Part shown: piece by piece, positions 16,530-25,144 of the stretch
Position numbering within the stretch: the stretch's first letter is position 1
Layout: every line of letters begins with the position of its first letter
Assembly (NCBI GenBank): GCA_910577185.1
Contig: CAJTLR010000014.1
Span: forward strand, 1-55,856
Origin: an uncultured Acetatifactor sp.
GTDB taxonomy: Bacteria > Bacillota > Clostridia > Lachnospirales > Lachnospiraceae
DNA length: 55,856 bases
Direction: 5' to 3'
The notes under the pieces: generated by a model
Seen by the model: only the letters and a program-made list of their open reading frames with translations
Databases searched by the model: none
What the model was told of the DNA's origin: nothing
Translations under genes and position numbers: made by a program

Positions 16530-17627
16530 TCACACATTAAAGCGAAACAAAATCACATCTCCATCCCTGACCACATATTCCTTTCCCTCAATACCCACCA
16601 GACCTTTTTCGCGGGCGGCGGAAAGAGATCCCTGCTCCAGCAAATCCCGGTAATTGACCACTTCCGCTTTGATAAAACCTCTCTCAAAGTCCGAGTGAAT
16701 CTTCCCCGCGGCCTGGGGCGCCTTTGTACCGATCCGGATGGTCCACGCCCGGGTCTCGTCCTCCCCCGCGGTGAGGAAGCTCATCAGTCCCAGCAGGGAA
16801 TAGCTGGCCTTGATCAGTTTTTCCAGGCCTGACTCCGCCAGCCCCAGATCCTCCAGGAACATTGCCTTCTCATCCTCGTCCAGTTCCGAGATCTCCTGCT
16901 CAATCTGGGCGCAGATCACGAAAACCTCACTGTGCTCTTCTTCCGCAAAGGCTTTTACCCTTGCCACTTTCTCATTGGATGCACCGTCGTCGGCCAGGTC
17001 CTCCTCCCCTACATTCGCGGCATAAATAACCGGTTTTCCGGTCAGAAGGGACAGTCCGGCAAACAGCGCCTGTTCCTCCTCATCCTGCGTCTCCAGGGTC
17101 TTGGCCGGCTTTCCGGCTTCAAGATGTTCCTTGATTCTCTCCAGAAGGCTCAGTTCTTTGGCACAGGTTTTGTCCATTCTGGCCGTCTTGGAAACCTTGG
17201 CTATCCGTCTTTCCAGCAGTTCCAGGTCAGAAAAAATCAGTTCCAGGTTGATGGTCTCAATGTCACGCAGCGGATCCACACTCCCATCCACATGCACCAC
17301 ATTGGAATCTTCAAAACATCTTACCACATGGACAATGGCATCCACCTCGCGGATATTGCTCAGAAACTGATTGCCCAGGCCTTCCCCTTTGGACGCTCCC
17401 TTCACCAGTCCCGCAATATCCACAAACTCAATTACGGCAGGCGTCACCTTCCTGGAATGATACATATCTCCCAGCAATTTCAGCCGCTCATCCGGCACAG
17501 AGACAATCCCGATATTGGGATCAATGGTACAGAAGGGATAGTTTGCGGATTCCGCTCCCGCTTTTGTCAGGGAATTGAATAAAGTACTCTTTCCCACATT
17601 CGGTAAACCCACGATTCCTAATTTCAT
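16530..17627 (-). CDS. ychF: Ribosome-binding ATPase YchF (Obg family)
   Basis: Translation-associated P-loop nucleotidase of the TRAFAC class. The G1 loop GLPNVGKST (residues about 6-14) is followed by the DIAGLVKGASKGEGLGN Switch II region and a coiled-coil insertion (LLERRIAKVSKTARMD). A C-terminal TGS domain (IRIGTKAPQAAGKIHSDFERGFIKAEV) ends with EYVVRDGDVILFRFNV. Length 365 is standard. The ribosome binding site AAAGGAG is 11 bases before the ATG; this leader is duplicated 540 bp upstream. It is followed closely by lgt. Confidence 0.97.
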   Translation of the reverse strand: MKLGIVGLPNVGKSTLFNSLTKAGAESANYPFCTIDPNIGIVSVPDERLKLLGDMYHSRKVTPAVIEFVDIAGLVKGASKGEGLGNQFLSNIREVDAIVHVVRCFEDSNVVHVDGSVDPLRDIETINLELIFSDLELLERRIAKVSKTARMDKTCAKELSLLERIKEHLEAGKPAKTLETQDEEEQALFAGLSLLTGKPVIYAANVGEEDLADDGASNEKVARVKAFAEEEHSEVFVICAQIEQEISELDEDEKAMFLEDLGLAESGLEKLIKASYSLLGLMSFLTAGEDETRAWTIRIGTKAPQAAGKIHSDFERGFIKAEVVNYRDLLEQGSLSAAREKGLVGIEGKEYVVRDGDVILFRFNV

Positions 17628-17628
17628 T

Positions 17629-17655
17629 TTATCTTAATCTCCTTTGGTTTTTCTT
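17629..17655. repeat. 27-bp direct repeat, copy 1 (ychF leader)
   Basis: This 27-bp sequence, which includes the ychF ribosome binding site, is identical to 18169-18195. The two copies are 540 bp apart and bound the interval that holds a DinD fragment. It is seen directly; recombination or insertion is inferred. Confidence 0.9.
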
Positions 17656-17805
17656 ATATTTTATAGGGTTCTCGCCTTTCAAGGTTTGGTTACGTACCAA
17701 TTATCCATCTTTGGTAATTTTTAATTCCTTCTCGATAACAATCATTCATCCAGCATTATCGTCCCCTTCTTCGCCTTCGCCCTTAGCCTCGCCATATGCT
17801 CTCTC

Positions 17806-18030
17806 TCAATCATCTACGATTTTGCTGACCTCAGCAAAATCGTCAAACACATCATGACCACTGTTCTCACAGGCAATCATAGCCCTTTCAATCACTTTGC
17901 TAAAATTTCGCCATTGTGTATATTCCAAAGCATCCGCCAGCTCTCTCGCGCTCCAAAACTCCGATCCATCTTCTCTGATATGCTTAATATCTTCAAATTT
18001 CTTATATTCCTTTGTTTTCAATTCCGCCAT
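17806..18030 (-). pseudogene. DinD-like (DNA-damage-inducible protein D) N-terminal fragment
   Basis: The 74-residue product matches the start of the DinD family: YKKFEDIKHIREDGSEFW, then SARELADALEYTQWRNFSKVIERAMIAC and NSGHDVFDDFAEVSKIV. Full DinD proteins are about 270-280 residues, so roughly three quarters is missing. The ATG at 18030 has GGAGG about nine bases upstream; the frame is open to 18063 but without such a site. After the stop, an overlapping 23-codon frame (starting MIEREHMARLRAKAKKG) has no recognised origin. The fragment sits in a 540-bp interval between 27-bp direct repeats upstream of ychF, so it is probably a degraded acquired gene. Confidence 0.75.
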
Positions 18031-18168
18031 ACAATCAACCCTCCAACATTTCAGAAAGGACAAGACATTTTTTCACATAAAACCTTATAAAGATATAAAG
18101 GCTTACATGGAAATCAAATTGCTTTCAACCCTAGCATTTATCAAACTTTAAACCGTTATATAGAGATA

Positions 18169-18195
18169 TTATCTTAATCTCCTTTGGTTTTTCTT
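18169..18195. repeat. 27-bp direct repeat, copy 2
   Basis: Identical to 17629-17655, the ychF leader. The similarity continues imperfectly on the higher-coordinate side (AAATATAAG versus AAATACGAAG on the minus strand). Confidence 0.9.
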
Positions 18196-18374
18196 CGTAT
18201 TTTTCAGCTGTGAATCTGCCAGAGAGCCTGGCAGTTACTAATTCCATTTCAACGTGCCAGTCAATACACGCAAAATCCCTTCCCCTGCAAAGGGTTTGAT
18301 ACAAGCTGATATTATAGCATATCACCTGACATTTTGGAATAATCAATTTAAATTCCCGGTCCATTTTCTGCAAA

Positions 18375-18410
18375 GCATCATCCCATGCCATATCGGACAT
18401 GGGATGATGC
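18375..18410 (-). terminator. Perfect 13-bp inverted repeat, probable terminator or remnant
   Basis: GCATCATCCCATG (18375-18387) pairs with CATGGGATGATGC (18398-18410) around a 10-base loop. It lies eight bases after the stop of the nuclease-like remnant. On the minus strand only TTTG follows, so termination would be weak. Confidence 0.55.
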
Positions 18411-18418
18411 CTCACATT

Positions 18419-18751
18419 TTATACATTTACATACAAAGAATTTTCTACTTCCGCATACTCCTCTTCTGTATATCCGTAAGAAATTATCTGCTCTTTGGTA
18501 GCGTTCGCCCTGATCATTCGCTCAATAGCGCCAATTCGCTCTTCTGCGATGCCTTGTGCAATACCCGTCTTAATTGCCCTTTCTTCTATACATTGTGACC
18601 AATTACACATAATCTGGACCCTCCCTTCTAGTGTGCTGACACATCCACCGCATCTTTTCCTTGTTTTATTATAAATGACATCAGCCATAAAATCAATGTC
18701 TTCACTGCTCTTCTTCATGGTAAACACATCCTTCCCTTCGAAATGTTCCAT
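18419..18751 (-). pseudogene. C-terminal remnant of an Rpn/PD-(D/E)XK nuclease-family protein
   Basis: The 110-residue frame ends in a helical stretch, IAEERIGAIERMIRANATKEQI, followed by ISYGYTEEEYAEVE. This is characteristic of the C-terminus of Rpn-family recombination-promoting nucleases or putative transposases common in Lachnospiraceae. The upstream part (KKSSEDIDFMADVIYNKTRKR, then a Cys-Gly-Gly-Cys stretch) does not resemble a catalytic domain, and no PD-(D/E)XK core is present. I read it as a truncated, decayed copy, although a short expressed protein is possible. It lies next to the DinD fragment. Confidence 0.6.
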
Positions 18752-19056
18752 ATCGGCAGCAAATTCATGGCATCATATGGGCTCAAAGCCGGCAGACGCC
18801 TGCTCCGGCAGATTTCCCGGCAGACAGTACCTCCCTGGGCAGAATTGTGGCATAAGCGGCCAAAATACCGGGCGCCCCGGCCAAAACTATTTCAAAATCA
18901 GGAAAATGCCGAAGTCTGAACGCTATGTGATTATATAGGAAATCAAAGGGTGAAAACCAGATAAAATATCATTGTCTAAAGAATTTTTGAGAATGCGGAC
19001 AAGAAACGGAGCCTTCAGTCCAGACGGACTTCCGGCGCCCTTCCCCTGCAAAATGC
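18752..19056. other. Intergenic region, no gene seen
   Basis: No convincing coding frame. It holds a short GC stem CCGGG-cgc-CCCGG near 18860 and, just after the pilB stop, a weak stem (AGTCC-gtct-GGACT inside GCC/GGC) without a real T-run. This marks the downstream boundary of the pilus locus. Confidence 0.5.
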
Positions 19057-20733
19057 CTATTCGTATGCGATCTTCATCAGTTCCTCCGGGGTGGTGATGC
19101 CCTCTTTCACAAGCTTCAGGCCGCTTTCCCGCAGAGTGCGCATATCCTGATGCTCCCTGCCGTAATTGATGATCTCTTCCACTGTGGCATGACCGGAAAT
19201 CATGCGGCGCAGCGCGGCATCGATGATCAGTATCTCATGGATGGCTGTCCGTCCCCTGTAACCGGTATTATTGCACTGGGCACATCCCATGCCTCTCCTG
19301 ATGCGCTTTACATCCTCTCCCAGCAGTTTGCGCTCTTCGGAAGTGGTATCCACCTCCTGGCTGCAGTTGGTGCAGACCTTGCGCATCAGACGCTGTGCCA
19401 CAATGCCCACCAGGGAGTTGGCTACCAGATAAGTTTCCACCCCCATGTCTTCCAGACGTACAATGGTTGACGCCGCGTCGTTTGTGTGCAGCGTGCTTAA
19501 AACCACATGCCCGGTGATAGCCGCGCGGACGGATATTTCTGCCGTTTCACCGTCTCGGGTCTCTCCCACCATGATAATATCGGGATCCTGCCGCAACAGT
19601 GCCCGCAGTCCCATATCAAAGGTCAGACCTGCCACCGGGTTTACCTGGGTCTGGTTAATGCCCGCCACATTTTTCTCCACCGGATCCTCTATGGTAGAAA
19701 TATTCACCATCCTGCCGGAAAGGTATTCCAGAATCATGTACAGTGTAGTGGACTTACCGCTTCCGGTGGGCCCTGTAATATAGATAATTCCGTTGTTGCT
19801 GCCAAGCATGGGCAGAAATTTCCGGTAACTTTCGTCGTCCATGCCGAACTGATCCGAATAATCCAGCCTGCCCGAAGAAGTGAGCAGACGCATCACGGCT
19901 TTCTCCCCGAACACTGTGGGCATCATGGATACACGGATATTTACATAGCCGTTTTCCGTCCTCACACGGAAATGCCCATCCTGGGGAAGCCTTTTCTCCG
20001 CGATATCCAGATTTGCCATGATCTTGATGCGGGCAACCAGGGGCTGGTGTACATTGCGCTGGAGAGTCACATACTCCAATATCACGCCGTCAATTCTCAT
20101 ACGGACTTTTGTCTCCCGGTCAAAAGGTTCTATATGAATGTCACTGGCGTTACTCTTTATGGCCCTTTCCACCAGGCTGTTCAGCAGATGAATAATGGGT
20201 GCCTCTTCCTCCACATTTTCCAGATCCGTCAGCGCCAGATCCTCCAGCTCGTCGGGCCCAAAACCTGCGTTTGCCTGAGTGGCCGCCTGTTTTGCGCCCA
20301 CTTCCGCAAAATAATAGGATATGGCCTGGCGCAGGGGCTTTTCCTCGCTGAGGCTGATCTGCAGATAACATCCGGTCTGCTGGCGCACTTCCTCCAGGGC
20401 AAAATAATTCAGCGGATCGTTTGTCACCAGAACCATGGTCCGGTTTTTGACACTGATGGGAAGAAACAGATTTTTCTCTGCAAGTTCCTTATCCACCATT
20501 GCCACGGCTTCCAGGTCCACCTGCATGGATGCCACATCCACAATTTCCAGCTCCAGCCTGCTGGCCAGCGCCTCCAGCACCTGCTGCTCCGTCACAAAAT
20601 GGAGTGCAATCAGAATCTGCCCCACACGCATGTCCCTGTGATCCCTCTGGTAAAGGAGCGCTTCATCCATCTGCCTGGCATCCACATATCCCCTCTCTGC
20701 CAGTATTTCCCCGATCCTCAGATTTGTCCTCAA
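19057..20733 (-). CDS. pilB: Type IV pilus assembly ATPase PilB
   Basis: Cytoplasmic hexameric ATPase that powers pilin polymerisation. An N-terminal MshEN-like domain (RIGEILAERGYV) precedes the ATPase core. Walker A GPTGSGKST is at residues about 321-329, the Asp box is in STIEDPVEKN, Walker B DPDIIMVGE at about 383-391, and the His box in GHVVLSTLHTND. Two CxxC pairs (about 454/457 and 484/487) form the zinc site typical of PilB/GspE. The frame is open to 20772, but I chose the TTG at 20733 because AGGAGG lies eight bases upstream (558 residues). Last gene of the pilus locus. It is paired with the retraction ATPase gene at the other end. Confidence 0.95.
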   Translation of the reverse strand: MRTNLRIGEILAERGYVDARQMDEALLYQRDHRDMRVGQILIALHFVTEQQVLEALASRLELEIVDVASMQVDLEAVAMVDKELAEKNLFLPISVKNRTMVLVTNDPLNYFALEEVRQQTGCYLQISLSEEKPLRQAISYYFAEVGAKQAATQANAGFGPDELEDLALTDLENVEEEAPIIHLLNSLVERAIKSNASDIHIEPFDRETKVRMRIDGVILEYVTLQRNVHQPLVARIKIMANLDIAEKRLPQDGHFRVRTENGYVNIRVSMMPTVFGEKAVMRLLTSSGRLDYSDQFGMDDESYRKFLPMLGSNNGIIYITGPTGSGKSTTLYMILEYLSGRMVNISTIEDPVEKNVAGINQTQVNPVAGLTFDMGLRALLRQDPDIIMVGETRDGETAEISVRAAITGHVVLSTLHTNDAASTIVRLEDMGVETYLVANSLVGIVAQRLMRKVCTNCSQEVDTTSEERKLLGEDVKRIRRGMGCAQCNNTGYRGRTAIHEILIIDAALRRMISGHATVEEIINYGREHQDMRTLRESGLKLVKEGITTPEELMKIAYE

Positions 20734-20793
20734 TGTAACTACCTCCTGTTCCTGTTTCCCGCCATCCTGCAAACATATTTTCCGGCCGCGGAC

Positions 20794-21435
20794 CTACCTT
20801 TCATCCGTTTCCACCGCTTCCCTGTCATACATATATACAGCCAGTGTGAACTCCGCCAGGGACTCCGTCACTGTCTGCAGGTCGGAATCCAGATATACAT
20901 TCTCCCCCATATGCAGGCTTCTGATCTGTACTGCCGGGTAATTCTGCGCAATTTCGTCCATGAAGGCAGACAACTTTCCCTTCTCGCCCCGCAGCACCAT
21001 GTTGACCGTTGCAGTCAGCATATATTTCTCAGAGACAATCCCTGTCTGCTCCGATACCTGTCCGTACAGATATGCCTCGGGAATGGCCGGACTGGCCCCC
21101 TCTATGGACATGGACACTGGAAAAAGCCCTCTCTGCAGCGCAAGTCCTGTCAACAGTTCATCCAGGAGACGGTTTTCCATATTTTCATAATAGACAGAAG
21201 AAATTTCTGCCAGGCGTTCCCTGTGTTCCCCAATCGCTTCTTCCATAAAAGCCGCCGTATCCATGACCGCCTGCATCTCATCCATCTCTTCCTGGAGCAG
21301 CTCCGCCTGCATCCGGTTCTCCTGATAGCGTCCGATTCCCGGCATAATGACAAAACGGACCATGACAAACACAATCAGCACACTGAAACATATCTTCAAC
21401 AATAAAATATCCCTGCTGGTCAGCTCCGGTCTCAT
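20794..21435 (-). CDS. PilO-like inner-membrane pilus alignment protein
   Basis: A bitopic protein with a short cytoplasmic N-terminus, one membrane helix (about residues 10-32), a coiled coil rich in E and Q (about 37-70), and an extracytoplasmic alpha/beta domain. This is the PilO/GspM plan. The start ATG overlaps the stop of the PilM-PilN gene by four bases (ATGA) and GGAGG lies in that gene's last codons. Primary sequence is weakly conserved in this family; the call rests on topology and position before pilB. Confidence 0.7.
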   Translation of the reverse strand: MRPELTSRDILLLKICFSVLIVFVMVRFVIMPGIGRYQENRMQAELLQEEMDEMQAVMDTAAFMEEAIGEHRERLAEISSVYYENMENRLLDELLTGLALQRGLFPVSMSIEGASPAIPEAYLYGQVSEQTGIVSEKYMLTATVNMVLRGEKGKLSAFMDEIAQNYPAVQIRSLHMGENVYLDSDLQTVTESLAEFTLAVYMYDREAVETDER

Positions 21436-22883
21436 CCGGCGTCACCTCCTCCCTGCACGCTCTCCGCAATTTTCCCTTCCAGGGTGCAGGAAAGCGATAA
21501 AATATACCACTCGTTTTCATAAACATAACCCGTGTAATCCACGGTGTGGAACAGACCCGTATTCTGAAGCTTCAAAATATAGTCCGGAATGTCGATTACC
21601 TGCCGGCTGCTGGCGTCAAAGGTCAGAATCCCTGTCCTGGTGTCATATCCCGTAATCAGCAGTTCCGTCTGCATTCCCCCCACATTTTCGATTTTACGGA
21701 AGACATCACTGGAAAAATCCGGGTAAACCGAAAGATTCTCACTTGCGCGCTCCACCGCCCCAATGGCGCTTTTCAGCTCCTGCAATGTCTCCTGCAGGGA
21801 AAGCGCCTCCTGATACTGCTCCTGAATTTCCGGATCCTCTATCCACTCTTCCATGGCAGCCCTCTCTTTTTCCGCACGGAAATTCGCAGCTGCCACAAAT
21901 CCCGTGGCAATCAGGCAGACTCCAAACAAAATTCCCGGTACCAGAAATTGGCCCGCTACATTCCCGGCCTTTTTCTCTTCTTCCGCAGACAACAGGCCCG
22001 CCCGGTGCAGGTTGATCCTTTTCTCCCGTCCGCCCTCCCGGATCAGGGCTCCCAGGCAGGGAAGCCAGTCCGAGGCATCTTCCCCCGATGGAACCGACAT
22101 CTTCTGTCCCAGTTCCATGGGAAAGACCTCCAGCTGCATATTGTGAATCCCCTCCACACTGACCTCGAAAATGGTCTCCTGACAGCCGGCATAGTAGACC
22201 TCCGTGATGGGAATGTCCCTCTTTCCCGCAGCATAAAACTGAAGAATACCCGATATACTCCTGACAATCTCCGTCCCGAAATCCAGGGTTCCCGGTTCGC
22301 TGAACAGTCTGCTCCGCGTGGAATATAAGTAACGGCCGTTCTGGCACAGCACACTGGTCATGCTCCCCTCTTCAAAGAAAAGATAAATCGCCGTGCGGTT
22401 CCGGTAACTGTCCAGCCTCTTGAGTATACGCAGATAGCCTTCCATGGGAACCGTGATCCCGCTGACAGATATGCCGCTTTCTTTGCAGATTTCCGCAAAA
22501 CGCTCCAGGTTTGTGCTATCCACGCCTCCCGCACAGATATCCGCGCTCCCCTTCTTTTCTTTATGTACAATGGAATAGTCCGCGATCTCGTTCCGGAAGC
22601 TGTCGCGCACCTCCTTCTGCGCCATCTCTGCCAGCTGACGCTTACTGCCGCCGGGAATCTGCAGTATCCTGGTGGCAGACATGTCCGCAGGCAGCACCAG
22701 CCGCACCGGCCCCGGGTTCCACTTTTCCCTGATGGTCACCAGAGCATCCTGCCATCTGGCAAAAGAATCCCCGAACCCCTGCAGGTCTATCCGCTCTGCC
22801 CGTGTCAGAACCGGGTTTTTCCCCTCCCTGCCGGCAGCCGCCAGTATACAATCTTCCTGAAAGACTATGACTGTCTGATTCAT
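21432..22883 (-). CDS. Fused PilM-PilN-like pilus platform protein
   Basis: The first ~300 residues form a soluble domain with the general look of a PilM/GspL actin-like fold (VIVFQEDCILAAAG, IYLFFEEGSMTSVL). It continues into KRINLHRAGLL, similar to the INLLP motif that opens PilN, then a membrane helix at about 311-333. A coiled-coil segment and an extracytoplasmic domain follow to residue 483. In most systems PilM and PilN are separate and bind through the PilN N-terminal motif; here they appear joined. GspL of type II secretion has a similar combined layout. The ATG at 22883 has GGAGG six bases upstream; the longer frame to 22934 lacks one. Confidence 0.7.
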   Translation of the reverse strand: MNQTVIVFQEDCILAAAGREGKNPVLTRAERIDLQGFGDSFARWQDALVTIREKWNPGPVRLVLPADMSATRILQIPGGSKRQLAEMAQKEVRDSFRNEIADYSIVHKEKKGSADICAGGVDSTNLERFAEICKESGISVSGITVPMEGYLRILKRLDSYRNRTAIYLFFEEGSMTSVLCQNGRYLYSTRSRLFSEPGTLDFGTEIVRSISGILQFYAAGKRDIPITEVYYAGCQETIFEVSVEGIHNMQLEVFPMELGQKMSVPSGEDASDWLPCLGALIREGGREKRINLHRAGLLSAEEEKKAGNVAGQFLVPGILFGVCLIATGFVAAANFRAEKERAAMEEWIEDPEIQEQYQEALSLQETLQELKSAIGAVERASENLSVYPDFSSDVFRKIENVGGMQTELLITGYDTRTGILTFDASSRQVIDIPDYILKLQNTGLFHTVDYTGYVYENEWYILSLSCTLEGKIAESVQGGGDAG

Positions 22884-23072
22884 CCTGTTCCTCCGAATTT
22901 TTAGTTCCGCCGTTCCCGGAAATACACACTTCACCTGAAATCAGTTTCCTGCTTCCTGTCTCACATCCGTAAACCGATTTTTCCGGGATACCGCTGTTTC
23001 CAGTTCTGCATTCTCAGGTTAGTCCCTGATTCTGCCGTTTTTTAGTTCCGCAGCCGCTCCCTCCCCAGAGGT

Positions 23073-24269
23073 CTATGCCGCGCCTTCTATTGCCGCATAG
23101 GAATTGTAGATGGGCAGCATCACCGCGATAATGATAAATCCCACCATCAGCGCCATGACACAGATCAGCACCGGCTCCAGCATGGTCACCAGACGCTTTG
23201 TAGCGGCCTCCGCTTCCTCCTCCATGGTCATGGCAATGGAATCCAGCATGGTATCCAGACGCCCGCTTTCCTCTCCCACCAGTATGGTGCTGGACAGCTT
23301 GCGCAGAAACCCATCCACTTCCCGCAGCGCCTGGGAAAGAGACATTCCGCTTCTGACTTTCGGAATCACCTGGACAAACTGCTCTTCCACATATACATTG
23401 CCCAGTGTCCCGCCTGCAATCTGCAGTGCCGTCACAATCGGCATACCGCTGGAATACAGACTGCTCAGTGTCCTGGAGAAGCGTGCCGTGTAAATGACTT
23501 TGTTCAGCCTGCCGGCCACAGGCATATGTACCTTCATATAATCCACAGTTCTGCGTATTCCCGGAATTTTCAGAAAAATCCGCAGCAGCACCCCCAGTCC
23601 CAGGACAATCATCAGCGCCAGATACCACTGGTTCACCAGAAAATCCGATGCCGCCATGAGAAACACCGTGGGCCCCGGCAGGGATTCCATCTCCGCAAAC
23701 AGTTCCTCAAACTGCGGCAGAATAAACGTGACGATCAGGAGCACCACCCCCAGACTCATCACCAGCAGCACCACCGGATACGTCATTGCCGATTTCACCT
23801 GCTGTTTCAGACGGTTTTCCCTTTCATAATGTAATGCAAGGCGTCCCATGACCACATCAATATTTCCGCTTCCCTCGCCGGAACGTATCATGCCCAGCAT
23901 CAGTTCTGGAAAACACTTTTTGGACTCCATGGCCTCCGACAGACTGATGCCCTTCCGCAGTTCTGCCAGCACACTTAAGTACAGTGATCTGACCCCGGGC
24001 TGGATTCCCTCCTCCTCGGCGACGATTTCCAGGGCCCGGACAATGCTGACACCCGAGGTAAGCAGTGTGGAAACTTCCTTGCAGAATTCGGAAAGCTGTC
24101 GGGAAGACAGTTTTCTGTATTCCCTGACGGACGACACTTCCCGGGCTTCCATCAGGAACATTCCCTGTTCTTTCAGCGTCTGTTGAAGGGCTGCTTCCCC
24201 TGCGGCCTCCATGGTGCCGCGGAATGTTTTTCCCTCCATGTTTTTCGCAGTATATCGAAATTTCGCCAT
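23073..24269 (-). CDS. pilC: Type IV pilus inner-membrane platform protein PilC
   Basis: Polytopic GspF/PilC-family protein that the PilB and PilT motors act on. It starts FRYTAKNMEGKTFRGTMEA and has two repeated GspF domains: residues about 60-180, with LTSGVSIVRALEI, and about 265-390, with YSSGMPIVTALQIAGG. Membrane segments are near 165-190, 205-230 and 365-390. Length 398 is normal. The ATG has AAGGA eight bases upstream. It is followed after 189 bp by the PilM-PilN gene; that gap holds only a short repeated motif, GCGGAACTAAAAA. Confidence 0.95.
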   Translation of the reverse strand: MAKFRYTAKNMEGKTFRGTMEAAGEAALQQTLKEQGMFLMEAREVSSVREYRKLSSRQLSEFCKEVSTLLTSGVSIVRALEIVAEEEGIQPGVRSLYLSVLAELRKGISLSEAMESKKCFPELMLGMIRSGEGSGNIDVVMGRLALHYERENRLKQQVKSAMTYPVVLLVMSLGVVLLIVTFILPQFEELFAEMESLPGPTVFLMAASDFLVNQWYLALMIVLGLGVLLRIFLKIPGIRRTVDYMKVHMPVAGRLNKVIYTARFSRTLSSLYSSGMPIVTALQIAGGTLGNVYVEEQFVQVIPKVRSGMSLSQALREVDGFLRKLSSTILVGEESGRLDTMLDSIAMTMEEEAEAATKRLVTMLEPVLICVMALMVGFIIIAVMLPIYNSYAAIEGAA

Positions 24270-24358
24270 CCGGATATTCCTTTCTATGTTTCAGGTTCCC
24301 GGGGTGCCTGCCGGACCGTAAGATCCCGCCGGGCATCTCTGGAACCGATTGTTTTCTA

Positions 24359-25144
24359 TTATAAAAGCGATATGTACCAGCCTGCCAGTCTGTCCCCTGC
24401 AAATACGGAGACGGCAAGCCCAAACGCCAGAAAAGGGCCGAATGCCAGCTGGTCTTTTCTGCCTATTTTCCTGCCCAGAAGCATCCAGACACAATAGATT
24501 CCCCCTGCGGCCAGTCCCAGGAACATGGCGCAGACAATGGCACGCCAGCCCAGAAAAAAACCGCTTGCCGCCATCAGTTTGATGTCTCCTCCCCCGAATG
24601 CCCCCTCTATCAGAATTGCCAGAATCAGCATGGGCAGAGCCACCACCACGGCGCCCACAAGCCTGTCCGGGATGCCATGCTCCGGCCACAGCCAGATGCC
24701 GCCGGCTCCCAGCAGTAAAATGATGATATGAAAACGGTCATAAATTGTCCGGGTATCCCGGTCTATCAGGGCCACCACGGTCAGCAGTCCCAGATAGGCA
24801 AATACCCAGATTCCCTTCAGTGACAGAATTCCCCATTCCCCGCATCCGTAAAAAATACCGCAAAGCACAAATAACCCGCCCCCCAGGGCTTCCACGCCAA
24901 AATAACGGCCCCGGATCCGCATGCCGCAGCCCCTGCATTTTCTTCCCTGCACCAGGTAACTCACAAAGGGAATCAGCTCTGCCGGCGTCAGCGTCCTGCC
25001 GCAGCCCGGACAGCGGCTCCGTCCCTTCACGATACTTTCCCCCCGCGGAAGGCGGTAAACTACCACATTCAAAAAACTGAAAATACAGGCTCCCAGAAGA
25101 AAACGGATCAGCCACAGAATTCCTTCCAAAACGGCAATCACCAT
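24359..25144 (-). CDS. pilD: Prepilin peptidase PilD (type IV leader peptidase)
   Basis: Bifunctional membrane aspartyl protease and N-methyltransferase that cleaves prepilins after the glycine of the KKG motif. The N-terminal part has FLNVVVYRLPRGESI and the four-cysteine zinc motif CPGC...CRGC. The catalytic aspartates are in ALIDRDTRTIYD and the GGGD motif (EGAFGGGDIKLM). About eight hydrophobic segments; 261 residues. The start codon overlaps the preceding stop as TGATG. It should process the four prepilins in this locus. Confidence 0.95.
   Translation of the reverse strand: MVIAVLEGILWLIRFLLGACIFSFLNVVVYRLPRGESIVKGRSRCPGCGRTLTPAELIPFVSYLVQGRKCRGCGMRIRGRYFGVEALGGGLFVLCGIFYGCGEWGILSLKGIWVFAYLGLLTVVALIDRDTRTIYDRFHIIILLLGAGGIWLWPEHGIPDRLVGAVVVALPMLILAILIEGAFGGGDIKLMAASGFFLGWRAIVCAMFLGLAAGGIYCVWMLLGRKIGRKDQLAFGPFLAFGLAVSVFAGDRLAGWYISLL

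Larger units (their letters stand above)
18031..18418. other. Non-coding gap with hairpins and repeat copy 2
   Basis: Contains the second 27-bp repeat copy (18169-18195) and a perfect 7-bp stem CTGCCAG/CTGGCAG at 18216-18234. The strong inverted repeat at 18375-18410 is listed separately. A 94-codon minus-strand frame crosses this interval, but it begins inside the inverted repeat and runs through the duplicated ychF leader, so I do not regard it as a gene. Confidence 0.6.

Noticed and set aside
18131..18415. 94-codon minus-strand frame upstream of ychF
   Set aside because: It starts within a perfect inverted repeat, runs through the duplicated ychF leader and has no convincing ribosome binding site or family.
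22884..23072. Extra small pilin gene between pilC and the PilM-PilN gene
   Set aside because: Only a 16-codon frame starts here, with no hydrophobic segment.
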